Assembly: GCF_024199925.1 (NCBI RefSeq)
Contig: NZ_JANADR010000001.1
Span: 682,001 to 746,000, forward strand
Direction: 5' to 3'
Length of the DNA stretch: 64,000 nucleotides
Source: Bradyrhizobium sp. CCGUVB1N3
GTDB lineage: Bacteria > Pseudomonadota > Alphaproteobacteria > Rhizobiales > Xanthobacteraceae
Shown: positions 43,684-52,531 of the stretch, piece by piece
Layout of the letters: each line of letters begins with the position of its first letter
Numbering within the stretch: position 1 is the first letter of the stretch
Notes under the pieces: model-generated
The model's input: only the letters and a program-made list of their open reading frames with translations
Told to the model about the DNA's origin: nothing
The model's database searches: none
Made by a program: the position numbers and the translations under genes

Positions 43684-44364
43684 ATGGCCAAGGACACCAC
43701 CGGCCGCTTGCACGTCCAGGTCAAGACCGGCGGCAAGCGCAAGCTCTCGTCAAAGCTGTGGCTCGAGCGCCAGCTCAACGATCCCTATGTCGCCAAGGCG
43801 AAGGCGCAAGGCTATCGCTCGCGCGCCGCGTTCAAGCTGCTCGAGATCGACGACAAGTTCCGCCTTCTGAAGCCCGGCATGGCCGTGGTCGATCTCGGCG
43901 CGGCACCAGGCGGCTGGAGTCAGATCGCCGCGAAGCGCGTTGGCTCTGTCGAAGGCAAGGGCAAGGTCGTCGCCATCGACCTGTTGGAGATGCCGGAAAT
44001 CCCCGGCGTCGATTTTGCGCAGCTCGATTTCATGGACAACGACGCGCCGGACAAGCTCACCGCTATGCTCGGCGGCGGCGCCGATATCGTGATGTCCGAC
44101 ATGGCCGCCAACACCACCGGCCACCGCAAGACCGACCAGCTCCGCATCGTCGGCCTCGTCGAGACCGCTGCGGCGTTTGCCTGCGATGTGCTGAAGCCCG
44201 GCGGGACGTTTCTCGCAAAGACCTTCCAGAGCGGCGCCGACGCCGATCTGCTCGCCCAGCTCAAGCGCGACTTTGCAACGGTGCGTCATGTCAAGCCGGC
44301 GGCCAGCCGGCAGGATTCGTCGGAGCGCTACGTGCTGGCGACGGGATTTCGGGGCGGCAACTAG
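43684..44364 (+). CDS. rlmE: 23S rRNA (uridine-2'-O-)-methyltransferase RlmE/FtsJ
   Basis: A 226-residue SAM-dependent methyltransferase that modifies U2552 in the 23S rRNA A loop. Features are [20 protein letters not shown] (catalytic Lys), [20 protein letters not shown] (SAM motif), [20 protein letters not shown] (catalytic Asp), and [16 protein letters not shown] (second Lys); the last Glu is in [14 protein letters not shown], giving the K-D-K-E set. The first 40 residues are basic ([20 protein letters not shown]), suiting rRNA binding. The start is a single base after the ppx stop. Confidence 0.95.
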   Translation: MAKDTTGRLHVQVKTGGKRKLSSKLWLERQLNDPYVAKAKAQGYRSRAAFKLLEIDDKFRLLKPGMAVVDLGAAPGGWSQIAAKRVGSVEGKGKVVAIDLLEMPEIPGVDFAQLDFMDNDAPDKLTAMLGGGADIVMSDMAANTTGHRKTDQLRIVGLVETAAAFACDVLKPGGTFLAKTFQSGADADLLAQLKRDFATVRHVKPAASRQDSSERYVLATGFRGGN

Positions 44365-44518
44365 GGCGCGACCGTCATTCACGAGCCCGCTTGTGGCCAC
44401 AAGCGAAGTAGACGAGCGGACACCGGCGACAGGGATGACTCCATCCGGAACGACCTCGAAGGTCGCTTCTGCGCGGAGAAAAGCCGACTTTGAGTGATCA
44501 CGTCATCCGCTTGGAGCA

Positions 44519-46156
44519 TCACTGGGCCATTACCCGGGTGCCGCTCTTGCGCAGTCTGTCGAGATCCTCGTCAACCGATCGAGCCATGGGCGTATTGTAC
44601 GGCGTCATCCGATACGTCTGCAAAGATGGTGCGGCCGCAACCAGAGCGGGCCACGCCGCCTCCGCCTCGAAGGCGTGGCCGGTACGGACCAGTGACGACA
44701 GCCAGATCGCCTTGCAGACGCCAAGCGCTGGCGTTCGATCCATGCATTCGCGCGCGAATCGCAGCGCATTTTCGTAATCCTGCACGGAGTAGCGCAGCCT
44801 TGCCGCTACGATGGCGTAATTCGGTGGGCGTAGCGGGCTCCAGGAGATCGCCTTCTCGAAGGCTTCGATCGCTGCTTGGGTTCGACCGGCATGGTGCTGT
44901 GCGACGGCGAGGGCGACCCAATTGTCCGGATCGCCAGGGCCGAGTTCAGTCGCCCGCTCGGCCGCACTCACTGCTGCCTCAGGGTTCTGGCTCGAGTCGA
45001 TTGCGATGGACAGCACTCGCCACGAGCTGGCAAGCAGCGGGTCCAGCGCAGTCGCGTGCTCGATGTCGGCGATCGCCTGTGGCAAGTCCTGACGACCGAG
45101 CCCAGGATCGTGATGGCCGAAGATCAAGAGTGTCTTCGCCTGTCCGAGATGCGCCCATGCCGGGGCGTAGTTTGGATCAAGGCGGACCGCCAGTTCCAGT
45201 TCTTGCCGCGCCTCGCGAAGGCCCTCAGGACTCGGCGCGATAGTCAACGCGATTGCGCGCAACACGCGCGCGTGCGCATCAAGCGAGGCTGGCGCACGGT
45301 TCCGTAACATGGCCCGGTCCGACTCGCGCACGGTTGAACCGAGTGAGGCGCTGATCCGCGAGATCAACGCCTCAGTAACCTCGGGCAGGTCTTGCGCGGT
45401 GGGTTCGAACCGGCCGCTCCAGACGATGCGATTGTCGCCGGAATCGATCAGTTGCATGTGGAGCTGCAGCCGGTCGCCACGCCTCTCCGCGCTGCCGTCC
45501 ACAAGGTAGCGAGCGTGGGTCATCGCAGCGATCTGCGACGGCGATAGGTTCTTACCGCGAAGCTCAGCTGTGGCGAGGGGTGAGACGATGTGCAGGTCGG
45601 GGTTGCGCGCAAGTTCGCTGGCAATCATGTAGGCTAGTCCATTGCCATCTGGACTTCTTTCCTGAGATGCGTTGAGCACGCGCAATGGCAGGACTGCGAC
45701 GTCGGCCACCATCTTGTCGTGTGCCTCGCGGCGTCCGGGGGCGATGCCGGGCAGCACCAACTTCCAGACCAACATGATGGCGACAGCCGTTGTCACAAGG
45801 ATGGCGGCCAGGCGATAAACGCTGACCTTCTGCACATCGTGAGGTTTCGTGTCGGCCGCATCAACGATCAGAAGGTAACCACGTCGTGGCATCGTTCGCA
45901 CGACTTGCTGCCGGGTGTCACCAAGTGCGCGCCTGATCTCGACCACGCATTGCACAAGCGAGTCGTCGGTCACCGAAACGCCCGGCCAGATTTTCGCACT
46001 TAAATCGCGCTTTGTAACCAGCTCTCCATGCCGGCGCCCCAATTCGAGCAGGACTGCCAGAGCCTGAGGCCGCAGCTCAACCACTTGGCCGTGCAGGTCA
46101 AACAACTGCGCCTGATCCAAATCAAGCGTATATCCGTTCAGCCGCAGGCAGGCCAT
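44519..46156 (-). CDS. Membrane-anchored winged-helix regulator with TolB-like and TPR domains
   Basis: A 545-residue protein of the CadC-like design. Residues about 5-95 are an OmpR-type winged helix (ELRPQALAVLLELGRRHGEL, DSLVQCVVEIRRALGDTRQQ). A transmembrane segment follows at about 115-140 (LAAILVTTAVAIMLVWKLVL). The periplasmic part has a TolB-N-like or FlgO-like segment (VAVLPLRVLNASQER, HARYLVDGSAERRGDRLQLH) and then TPR-like helices (ARQELELAVRLDPNYAPAWA, IEAFEKAISWSPLRPPNYAI). GGGAGG lies 8 bases before ATG 46156. It is divergent from the small exported protein pair, which it might regulate; that link is inference. Confidence 0.85.
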   Translation of the reverse strand: MACLRLNGYTLDLDQAQLFDLHGQVVELRPQALAVLLELGRRHGELVTKRDLSAKIWPGVSVTDDSLVQCVVEIRRALGDTRQQVVRTMPRRGYLLIVDAADTKPHDVQKVSVYRLAAILVTTAVAIMLVWKLVLPGIAPGRREAHDKMVADVAVLPLRVLNASQERSPDGNGLAYMIASELARNPDLHIVSPLATAELRGKNLSPSQIAAMTHARYLVDGSAERRGDRLQLHMQLIDSGDNRIVWSGRFEPTAQDLPEVTEALISRISASLGSTVRESDRAMLRNRAPASLDAHARVLRAIALTIAPSPEGLREARQELELAVRLDPNYAPAWAHLGQAKTLLIFGHHDPGLGRQDLPQAIADIEHATALDPLLASSWRVLSIAIDSSQNPEAAVSAAERATELGPGDPDNWVALAVAQHHAGRTQAAIEAFEKAISWSPLRPPNYAIVAARLRYSVQDYENALRFARECMDRTPALGVCKAIWLSSLVRTGHAFEAEAAWPALVAAAPSLQTYRMTPYNTPMARSVDEDLDRLRKSGTRVMAQ

Positions 46157-46423
46157 GAGCATGCCTCCCACCGTTCATTTTAGCGGACCGGTAAGTGCGC
46201 CTCAAGGCAGGGGCAGAGCCTGATTTCGTCCTTTATCGTCCCTTTTCGTCCTGTCTCACCACAGACCTGCGCTACGTTGACAATTGGAGAGCCGCTGCCT
46301 TGAACCAGCGGTAACCCGAGAACAGAGAGGCTGCAACGCAACTATGCAGCGCAACTAAAAGGCGCGGAGAGTCTCCGGAGCGCAACCGCAGGGGCAAATC
46401 TTTTGTTTTTAGGGAGACTGCAG

Positions 46424-46795
46424 ATGAGGAAGATATTCTCGATGGCCGTCATCACGGCGGCGACGCTGATCGTGCTGCCGGTCTGGCACTCCGTGGCGCG
46501 CGCGCACGATCATAGCCGCCCCGAACTCAATAGCTGGTTCGAGAGCCTCAAAAGTGGCAAGGGGCCATGCTGTTCCGATGCCGACGGCAAGGCGCTATCC
46601 GACACCGACTGGGAGGTGAGGGGCGGCCACTACCGCGTGCACATCGAGAGCCAATGGTGGGACGTGCCAAACGAGGCCGTGATCAAGGAGCCGAACCGCG
46701 CCGGTCGCACGATGGTCTGGCCCGTCTACTATCGGGTGCTCGACAACCAGCCGCGGATCGACATTCGTTGTTTCATGCCCGGGACCATGATGTGA
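46424..46795 (+). CDS. Small exported His/Cys protein, first of a tandem pair
   Basis: A 123-residue protein with a signal peptide at about 1-28 (RKIFSMAVITAATLIVLPVW, cleaving after ARA), so it is periplasmic. The mature part begins HDHSRPELNSWFESLKSGKG and contains a double cysteine (GPCCSDADGKALSDTDWEV), then VPNEAVIKEPNRAGRTMVWP and a tail IDIRCFMPGTMM. The HDH start, CC pair and single C-terminal Cys suggest metal binding or a disulfide. AGGGAG lies 8 bases before the ATG at 46424. No family name recognised. The next gene encodes a clear paralogue. Confidence 0.75.
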   Translation: MRKIFSMAVITAATLIVLPVWHSVARAHDHSRPELNSWFESLKSGKGPCCSDADGKALSDTDWEVRGGHYRVHIESQWWDVPNEAVIKEPNRAGRTMVWPVYYRVLDNQPRIDIRCFMPGTMM

Positions 46796-46842
46796 CCGAT
46801 TCGCGTTTTCGAACGAAAGCCTGTTCCACACTTGGTAGTCTG

Positions 46843-47250
46843 ATGTTGGCCCATCTGCGACCTCCGGTTTTCCGTAGTCTGTTCGCCGTCGTGCTGATCG
46901 TATGTTCCGGCGCCGTGCTCGCGCACGATCACAATCGGGCCGATCTGTCGAAGTGGTTTGAGAAGCTTCATGACCGAAAGGGGGATATGTGCTGCGATGG
47001 CAGCGAAGCGATGCATTTGTCCGGGATAGATTGGGATGTTAACGGCAGCCATTACCGCGTCCGCGTTCCAACAACGCCTGGGGGCTTCGAGCGCGCGATG
47101 GCCGGCGCCAACGTGGAAACCGAGTGGGTTTACGTGCCCGACGAGGCCGTCATCGATGAGCCGAATAGGGCTAACGTGACGTTGGTCTGGCCGCTGTACG
47201 GCCCGATGGGTGTGAGCGTTCGCTGCTTCGTGCCGGGAACGATGATGTGA
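46843..47250 (+). CDS. Small exported His/Cys protein, second of a tandem pair
   Basis: A 135-residue paralogue of the preceding protein. It has a signal peptide (PPVFRSLFAVVLIVCSGAVL), then HDHNRADLSKWFEKLHDRKG, a CC pair in GDMCCDGSEAMHLSGIDWDV, HYRVRVP, EAVIDEPNRANVTLVWPLYG and the same tail VSVRCFVPGTMM. An insert of about 15 residues (GGFERAMAGANVETEW) is absent from the first copy. ATG 46843 gives a compact signal peptide; a GTG at 46792 that overlaps the upstream stop (GTGA) would add 17 residues and allow translational coupling. Both copies were probably made by tandem duplication. Confidence 0.72.
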   Translation: MLAHLRPPVFRSLFAVVLIVCSGAVLAHDHNRADLSKWFEKLHDRKGDMCCDGSEAMHLSGIDWDVNGSHYRVRVPTTPGGFERAMAGANVETEWVYVPDEAVIDEPNRANVTLVWPLYGPMGVSVRCFVPGTMM

Positions 47251-47423
47251 AGCGCGCGGTTTGTGTTGCGATCCTAATTGGCGCTAGGCGGAGGTGCCTA
47301 GGGCCTGGCTGAGACCTCACGATGGGCACTAAAGATGTCCGTTCGCCGGGGTTGACCAGAAGTCATCGCGGGGGGAGCAAGCCGACGCGATTGACCGATC
47401 TGAGACATTGGCCGACCGCCGCG

Positions 47424-49901
47424 TCAGAATCCGTACTTCACCGCACCGCGCACCCGTTGGCTTTCGATCCCGCTGACGGAGCTCGTCAGCAGATATTCGA
47501 GATCGAGGCTGAGGGCGCGGCCGACCTCGGCCCGCAAGCCCAACCCGCCGGTCAAGGTGTCACGCGAGGTCGAGGTGCCGCTGAGCGTATAGCCGGAGGC
47601 GAGGCCGACGAGATCGACGTAGTTCAGCGTCTGAGTATATCCGCCGTCGAAGGCATGGCGCCATTCCGCACGGGCTGTCGGCGTCAGCACGCCCCAGCTC
47701 TGCAGCATCGGATAGGCGAGGCGGCCGCCGATGACGCTGGCGACGCTCGTGGTGTTCATGCTGTCGTAGGTGAGCGCCCACAGGCTCGAGCCAGTCTCGC
47801 TGTAGGCGTCGAGCGCGGCCCTGACGACGTCGAGGCGGCCATAGGACGAGAGCTTCCAGCCGTCCCACTTGGAGACGTGCGTGACGCCGAGCGAGCCGAA
47901 CACATCGTGCCCCGACCGTGTGCCGCTCAGCATGAGGTTGCCGTCGCTGGACCAGCGCTTGCTGTCGAAGCGCAGCGTGCCGTAGCCGCCGGCGACGTCG
48001 AGATAAGTGTGCGGCAGGAAGCGCCAGCTCGCATAGATCGCCGCATCGAAGTTGCGCGCATCGATCCGCGAGCCGTCGCTGCCGATGTCGGTATGGTCGA
48101 GCCCGAGACCGAAGGCCACGCCGAGCTTCAGGCCGTCGGCGATGCGCCGGTCGAAGCCGAGCGTGACGCCCGATGAGGTGAAGCGGTTGTCAAAGCTGTC
48201 GTCGCTGCGCAGCCGGCCGAAGCCGACCGTGCCGGAGGCCCAGACGTGAAATGGGAGCACGTTGGTCTTGTTGAGGGACTCGACGGCCTGGGGCAGCATT
48301 GCGGCAAGCTGGTTGACGGCGCGGCCCTCATCGCTCTGCTTCGAGAGGGAGGCGCCAAGCGGCAATTCGCTGGCATAGCCGAGGGCAGGAGCCACGCTGG
48401 CCTGGCTGTCCAAAGCGCTGGCGGTGCGGCCGGCTCCGCCGAGGACGCCGGCGGCGGACGCGGTGTTGCCGTTCGCGCCAGATCCCGCCTGTGACGAGCC
48501 GGAGGCGCCGGCTGAGCCGGAAGCGCCGCCGCCATCGTCCTCGTCATGGAGCGCTTCGAACCGGCTGAAGATGTTGGAGATCTGGGTCTGGCCGAACTGG
48601 ACGGCACTCGACACCTGCGAGCCGACCAGGCCGCGCACGGTGCTGCTCGCGGTCGGATCGGATCGTCCGACCGTCAACGTGATCGCGCTCGAGGTCGCAC
48701 CGGCATTGTTGCCGTCGCCGCCATAAGTGGCAGTGATCGCATGCGTGCCCATCGCCAGGCCTGGGGTCGAGAACGTCGCGATTGTGCCCGAGACCGTGGC
48801 CGTGCCGAGAACCGTCGTGCCGTCCTTGAAGGTGACGGTGCCGGTCGGCGAAGCCGCGCCCGACAGCGTTGCGGTCAAGGTCACCGATTGCGCCGCGGCC
48901 GGCGAAGTCGTCGAGCTCGAGAGCGAGATCGTCGTCACCGCCTTGGTGGTCGAGAACGTGTACGGGCTCGAGGAGACCGGTGCATTGTTGGTGTCGCCGT
49001 TATAGGTTGCGGTGATCGTGTGCGAGCCCAGCGCAACCGACGACAGCATCAAGATCGCGGTCGTGCCCGAAATCGTGCCGCTGCCGAGCTGGGTCGAGCC
49101 CTCGTAGAAGGTCACGGTGCCGCTTGGCGAACTCGCGCCGGTCATCGTCGCGACCAGCGCGACCGATGCGCCGTTGCTTGTGGGCGTCGAAGAGGCATTC
49201 AGTGCGATCGAGGGTGTGGCCTGTATCACCGTCACAGTTGTCGCGCCGGACGCGGTATTGTTGTTGGAATCGCCACCATAGCTCGCCGTGATCGCATGCG
49301 AGCCGACCGAGAGCGAGCTCACCGTCAGGCTCGCGGTCGTCCCCGACACGGTACCCGTACCGATCGAGGTCCCGTTGTCATAGAAGGTGACCGTTCCGGT
49401 CGGCGAGTAACCGCTGCTCAACGTCGCCGTCAGTGTGAGTGAGCTTGCGTAGGCCACCGACGACGATGAAGGCGAGACCGAGAGCGTCGGCGACGCTTTG
49501 TCGATCGTGATCTGGTAGAACAAGATAAAATTTGTAACGTCGGCAGGATAGGTGTCCGTTCCATCCACGAACCAATACGTGCCGGAGTATGTCCCCGCCG
49601 AAGTTGGAGTCCCGGTCAGCGTGAATGCGCAGGTCTTGCTGCCAAAGGCAGTGGTAGTTGCGGGAGTGAGGCCGGGGAAGTTAAAGTTAAACTGCTGAGG
49701 GTTACACGAGATGGAGTCCGTATAGACCGTGACGGTCTGGGAATATGCTGTTCCTACTGTGCCGTTCGGCAGGGCGCGAGCGGCGTAAGCGGTGCAGTGG
49801 GCGGCAAAGCACGCGAAGATCGCCAACAGAGCGGCAAAACATTTGTGCGCGTCCCTCGGCAGGACGCGACGCACACCAGTATCGAAGCAAAAAGAAATCA
49901 T
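47424..49901 (-). CDS. Autotransporter with three bacterial Ig-like repeats
   Basis: An 825-residue secreted/outer-membrane protein. A signal sequence occupies about 1-38 (AALLAIFACFAAHCTAYA). Residues about 40-125 form a putative Ig-like lead domain. Three tandem repeats of about 90 residues follow, each ending in a SHAITASYGGDSNN-type motif (GSHTITATYNGDTNN, GTHAITATYGGDGNN) and containing SPTGTVTFYDNGTS or GTVTFKDGTTVLG. A Gly/Ser/Ala linker (GGGASGSAGASGSSQAGSG) leads to the beta-barrel (about 560-825), which ends RGAVKYGF with the terminal Phe needed for outer-membrane insertion. ATG 49901 is preferred; a GTG at 49913 is in frame. The leader resembles that of the second autotransporter. 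Confidence 0.9.
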   Translation of the reverse strand: MISFCFDTGVRRVLPRDAHKCFAALLAIFACFAAHCTAYAARALPNGTVGTAYSQTVTVYTDSISCNPQQFNFNFPGLTPATTTAFGSKTCAFTLTGTPTSAGTYSGTYWFVDGTDTYPADVTNFILFYQITIDKASPTLSVSPSSSSVAYASSLTLTATLSSGYSPTGTVTFYDNGTSIGTGTVSGTTASLTVSSLSVGSHAITASYGGDSNNNTASGATTVTVIQATPSIALNASSTPTSNGASVALVATMTGASSPSGTVTFYEGSTQLGSGTISGTTAILMLSSVALGSHTITATYNGDTNNAPVSSSPYTFSTTKAVTTISLSSSTTSPAAAQSVTLTATLSGAASPTGTVTFKDGTTVLGTATVSGTIATFSTPGLAMGTHAITATYGGDGNNAGATSSAITLTVGRSDPTASSTVRGLVGSQVSSAVQFGQTQISNIFSRFEALHDEDDGGGASGSAGASGSSQAGSGANGNTASAAGVLGGAGRTASALDSQASVAPALGYASELPLGASLSKQSDEGRAVNQLAAMLPQAVESLNKTNVLPFHVWASGTVGFGRLRSDDSFDNRFTSSGVTLGFDRRIADGLKLGVAFGLGLDHTDIGSDGSRIDARNFDAAIYASWRFLPHTYLDVAGGYGTLRFDSKRWSSDGNLMLSGTRSGHDVFGSLGVTHVSKWDGWKLSSYGRLDVVRAALDAYSETGSSLWALTYDSMNTTSVASVIGGRLAYPMLQSWGVLTPTARAEWRHAFDGGYTQTLNYVDLVGLASGYTLSGTSTSRDTLTGGLGLRAEVGRALSLDLEYLLTSSVSGIESQRVRGAVKYGF

Positions 49902-50068
49902 ATCCCGCCCCACCTGTTCGGATCCCGGCTGAAGTCGTGTCTCGGCGCGGGCACCCGCACTGATCGGGACGCGCGGCCCGTTGGTGGGGCCGCAAATCCG
50001 CGCGACTCGACGTCTTGCGTGTCTGGGATCGACTGTAGGTCTGGTAGGCGAAGGTGGGAGAATCCACC

Positions 50069-50084
50069 ATCAACGCGCGTTGAT
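50069..50084. promoter_or_regulatory. 16-base palindrome upstream of autotransporter 1
   Basis: ATCAACGCGCGTTGAT is a perfect palindrome whose near end lies 168 bases upstream of the autotransporter start (49901). The identical 16-mer lies 168 bases upstream of the second autotransporter (54598). Surrounding leader DNA is also similar (TGTCTGGGATCGACT and TAGGCGAA are shared). It is probably an operator or promoter element common to both genes. Confidence 0.6.
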
Positions 50085-50124
50085 CTTGCGGCGCGCGCTC
50101 GGTCCAGAAGCGCTTGCTGCTGAA

Positions 50125-51186
50125 TCAGGCCGGGATCGCCCGCACCGCCGCGCCGATGCAGATGGCAGCCATGATGCACGGTAGCGCCCAGCGTATCTGT
50201 TGCCTGAGTTCGTCGATCACGGCGCCACTCACCGCTTGCATGCGACGCGACAGCGTGTCCAATGACATGTCGACGATCAGGACCACGATCAGGTACATGT
50301 AGCCAAGAGAGATGATCTGGGCGACCGGCGTGTTGAGGGAGATGCAGCCCGGAAAGCTCGATTCGAACGTGAAGCTGATGGCTGCGAGCGCGAGCAGCGA
50401 CGAGAAGATCAGGCTGCCCTTGTCCTTGGAGGCCAGATCCGGTGCCCATAGTACGAAAACGGATACGGCCAGCACGGCCATGATCGGCACAAAAATGCGC
50501 AGCAAATAATGCGTCGAGATCCGCGCGAGCGTCATGGTCACGTCGAGCTTGGAATAGCTGCGGGCGTTCCATCCCATCGCGTCGCGGTTCGCGAAGCGCA
50601 GGCCGGCGGCGCGCCAGTCGACCGAGGCGGTCGTATCCTCGATCCCGGAGATGTCCCGATCGGACTCGGTGGAAACCAGCATCGCGTCCTGCGCCGCGTG
50701 GCTCGGCAAGAAGAACGAAAGCGTGAGATCCTGGCGGTCAAAGGGGAAAGCGTTGAGGTTCAGGCCGAAGCGAAAGCGCGCCTCGTAACGTTCGATGAGC
50801 ATGACCTCGCCGTTGGCATAGGTCGACGTGGCCACGGTGCGAGCCTCCGGCTCGCCGATGCGATTCTCGATTTCGAGGCCAGGCGTCCAGATCGATTTCA
50901 GATATTCGTCGGCTCCCGCGCCGGTGCGGTCGAGGCGGCCGAAGCCTATCGCGACCGGATCAAAGGCCTGCCGACGATCGGTCCAGCGTTGCGTGACTTC
51001 GACGAACAGGCGTCCCTCCCCAACGACTTCTTTGATCGAGAGCACCTTGAGGATGCGCACCGCGACACGTACCCGCACGGGAAGCTGTGCTCCCGTTGGC
51101 AGTTCGGTCTGAACGGCCTCCGCTGGCGTCGAGGCGAGGCAGAACAGCGTCAGGATCACACTTAGGATGCCGATGAACGGTGTCAT
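50125..51186 (-). CDS. Pentameric ligand-gated ion channel homologue (Pro-loop receptor)
   Basis: A 353-residue inner-membrane protein. Residues 1-24 form a signal peptide (FIGILSVILTLFCLASTPAE). An extracellular beta-rich domain follows (about 25-225) with the Pro-loop LNAFPFDRQDLTLSFFLPS, the prokaryotic equivalent of the Cys-loop without cysteines. Four transmembrane helices come next: YLLRIFVPIMAVLAVSVFVL, then a pore-lining M2 candidate LIFSSLLALAAISFTFESSF, then IISLGYMYLIVVLIVDMSL, then WALPCIMAAICIGAAVRAI. This order matches GLIC/ELIC-type channels. GGGAGGA lies 8 bases before the ATG at 51186. The ATG overlaps the stop of the Cache gene, so the two are coupled. Ligand unknown. Confidence 0.87.
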   Translation of the reverse strand: MTPFIGILSVILTLFCLASTPAEAVQTELPTGAQLPVRVRVAVRILKVLSIKEVVGEGRLFVEVTQRWTDRRQAFDPVAIGFGRLDRTGAGADEYLKSIWTPGLEIENRIGEPEARTVATSTYANGEVMLIERYEARFRFGLNLNAFPFDRQDLTLSFFLPSHAAQDAMLVSTESDRDISGIEDTTASVDWRAAGLRFANRDAMGWNARSYSKLDVTMTLARISTHYLLRIFVPIMAVLAVSVFVLWAPDLASKDKGSLIFSSLLALAAISFTFESSFPGCISLNTPVAQIISLGYMYLIVVLIVDMSLDTLSRRMQAVSGAVIDELRQQIRWALPCIMAAICIGAAVRAIPA

Positions 51187-52229
51187 GGGTGCGTCCTCCC
51201 GCGCGAGCACGTGGCGCGGAACAAGAGCGCGAACGCCAGGAAAGCGCAGATGCCCCCGCAGATCGCGATGACGCGCAATTCGGTGCGCGAGCGTCCGAGT
51301 TCGGTACCGTAGTCGGTCTTGAGCGCGATGGAGAAGCCGATCATGCGGCCGCTGAAATCGACGAGCGGTCGCGTAATCAGATCATGGCGGCGGCCATCGA
51401 TCGTCGGCGAAGCGGCCACGCTGTCATGCGCCGGACGCAGCGGCATCGTCTTCAACAGCGACGAGAACAGCCGGTCATCGGTCGACATCGCCAGCACGAG
51501 GTCGCCGAAGGCAGGCAGATTGGGATCGAGCGCGATGCCGGCGAGCGAGGGAACGACCACGATCGCAATGTCGGCGTTGGAGGTCGCTTTGACGCTCTCG
51601 ATCAAAGGCTTGAGATCGAGGCCGACTTCAACGGTTCCGACCATAATGCCCTGCTGCTCGACGATCGTTGCCCCGCGCAGGCCGATTCCGGCAACGCCGA
51701 TTTCCAGCCCGACCTGCGGGCGGCCGGTGCGATTGGCGGCGACGATCATCGGACGAAATCCGGAGATATCGTCGTCGAACTGATCGGGCTTGTGCACGCG
51801 CAGGAAATAGCGGATGTCCTTGTCCTGGAAGCCGAAGATCTGCACGCCAGCCTGCTGGCGCAGATGGGCAAATGTCTCCGCAGACTGGCGCATCAATTCG
51901 GCTCGGTCGCGCGCGGCGAGCGCCTGGCGAATTGTCGTTCGCCGCGCGGTGACCTCGGCCAGCGCCAGCGCGAAACGTCCGCCGCGCTCGAACGCAGTCG
52001 AGAGCTCTCCGTTGACGAGCCGCATCTCGTCGCCACGAACACGGGTTCCAATTTCGATCTCGTAGCCGTCAGCGAACCAGAGCATGACGCCGAAGGCTGC
52101 GGCGATCACGGCGGCTACCGTTGCGGCGAGCATTCCCGACAGACCAGTTGAGGGGCGGTGTTCGCGTTTGAAGGCGACCGACTCCGTCGCGGTCTCAGCG
52201 GCTGGAATAGAATTCTGGATCGCGAGCAT
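51183..52229 (-). CDS. Periplasmic double-Cache sensor protein without output domain
   Basis: A 348-residue membrane protein with one helix near the N-terminus (GMLAATVAAVIAAAFGVMLW, about 33-52), a large periplasmic region (about 55-310) and a second helix near the C-terminus (VIAICGGICAFLAFALLFRA). The periplasmic part resembles a dCache domain of the kind found in sensor kinases: TTIRQALAARDRAELMRQSA, HLRQQAGVQIFGFQDKDIRY FLRVHKPDQFDDD, and GTVEVGLDLKPLIESVK. No HAMP, kinase, cyclase or chemotaxis domain follows; only a short basic tail. Its TGA overlaps the ATG of the channel gene, so it may act as a ligand-sensing partner of that channel. That role is inference. Confidence 0.8.
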   Translation of the reverse strand: MLAIQNSIPAAETATESVAFKREHRPSTGLSGMLAATVAAVIAAAFGVMLWFADGYEIEIGTRVRGDEMRLVNGELSTAFERGGRFALALAEVTARRTTIRQALAARDRAELMRQSAETFAHLRQQAGVQIFGFQDKDIRYFLRVHKPDQFDDDISGFRPMIVAANRTGRPQVGLEIGVAGIGLRGATIVEQQGIMVGTVEVGLDLKPLIESVKATSNADIAIVVVPSLAGIALDPNLPAFGDLVLAMSTDDRLFSSLLKTMPLRPAHDSVAASPTIDGRRHDLITRPLVDFSGRMIGFSIALKTDYGTELGRSRTELRVIAICGGICAFLAFALLFRATCSRGRTHP

Positions 52230-52298
52230 ATGGAATTCCGTGGGACGCGGGGGCGGCGGCTTGCTGGATCAACGCGGTTTGAAGCCGTGGCGGCTCGG

Positions 52299-52490
52299 CT
52301 AGTCGCACAACTCCGATATGGCGAGTTGTGCTGGCGTTGTCCGGTCCGAGGAGGCACGCGCCCAGACCGTCAAGGCGACGATGTGGACGATGAGAAATGC
52401 GGCGGCTACGGCCAAGAGCCAGCCCGTTTCGTTTTGGGCTGTTGGCCGAGTGGTCAACCTTGCGCGAGCTGACTTGCTTGCAACGATCAT
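52299..52490 (-). CDS. 63-residue single-pass membrane protein
   Basis: A short protein with a basic N-terminus (IVASKSARARLTTRPTAQNE) and one hydrophobic helix (GWLLAVAAAFLIVHIVALTV, about 23-43), followed by a small periplasmic tail. GGAGG lies 6 bases before the ATG at 52490. It is on the same strand as, and 69 bases upstream of, the Cache gene, so it may be the first gene of the channel operon. No family recognised. Confidence 0.55.
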   Translation of the reverse strand: MIVASKSARARLTTRPTAQNETGWLLAVAAAFLIVHIVALTVWARASSDRTTPAQLAISELCD

Positions 52491-52531
52491 GTCTGGCCTC
52501 CGAAATCTGGGTTGAGGTGTTTGCGCGCTGC

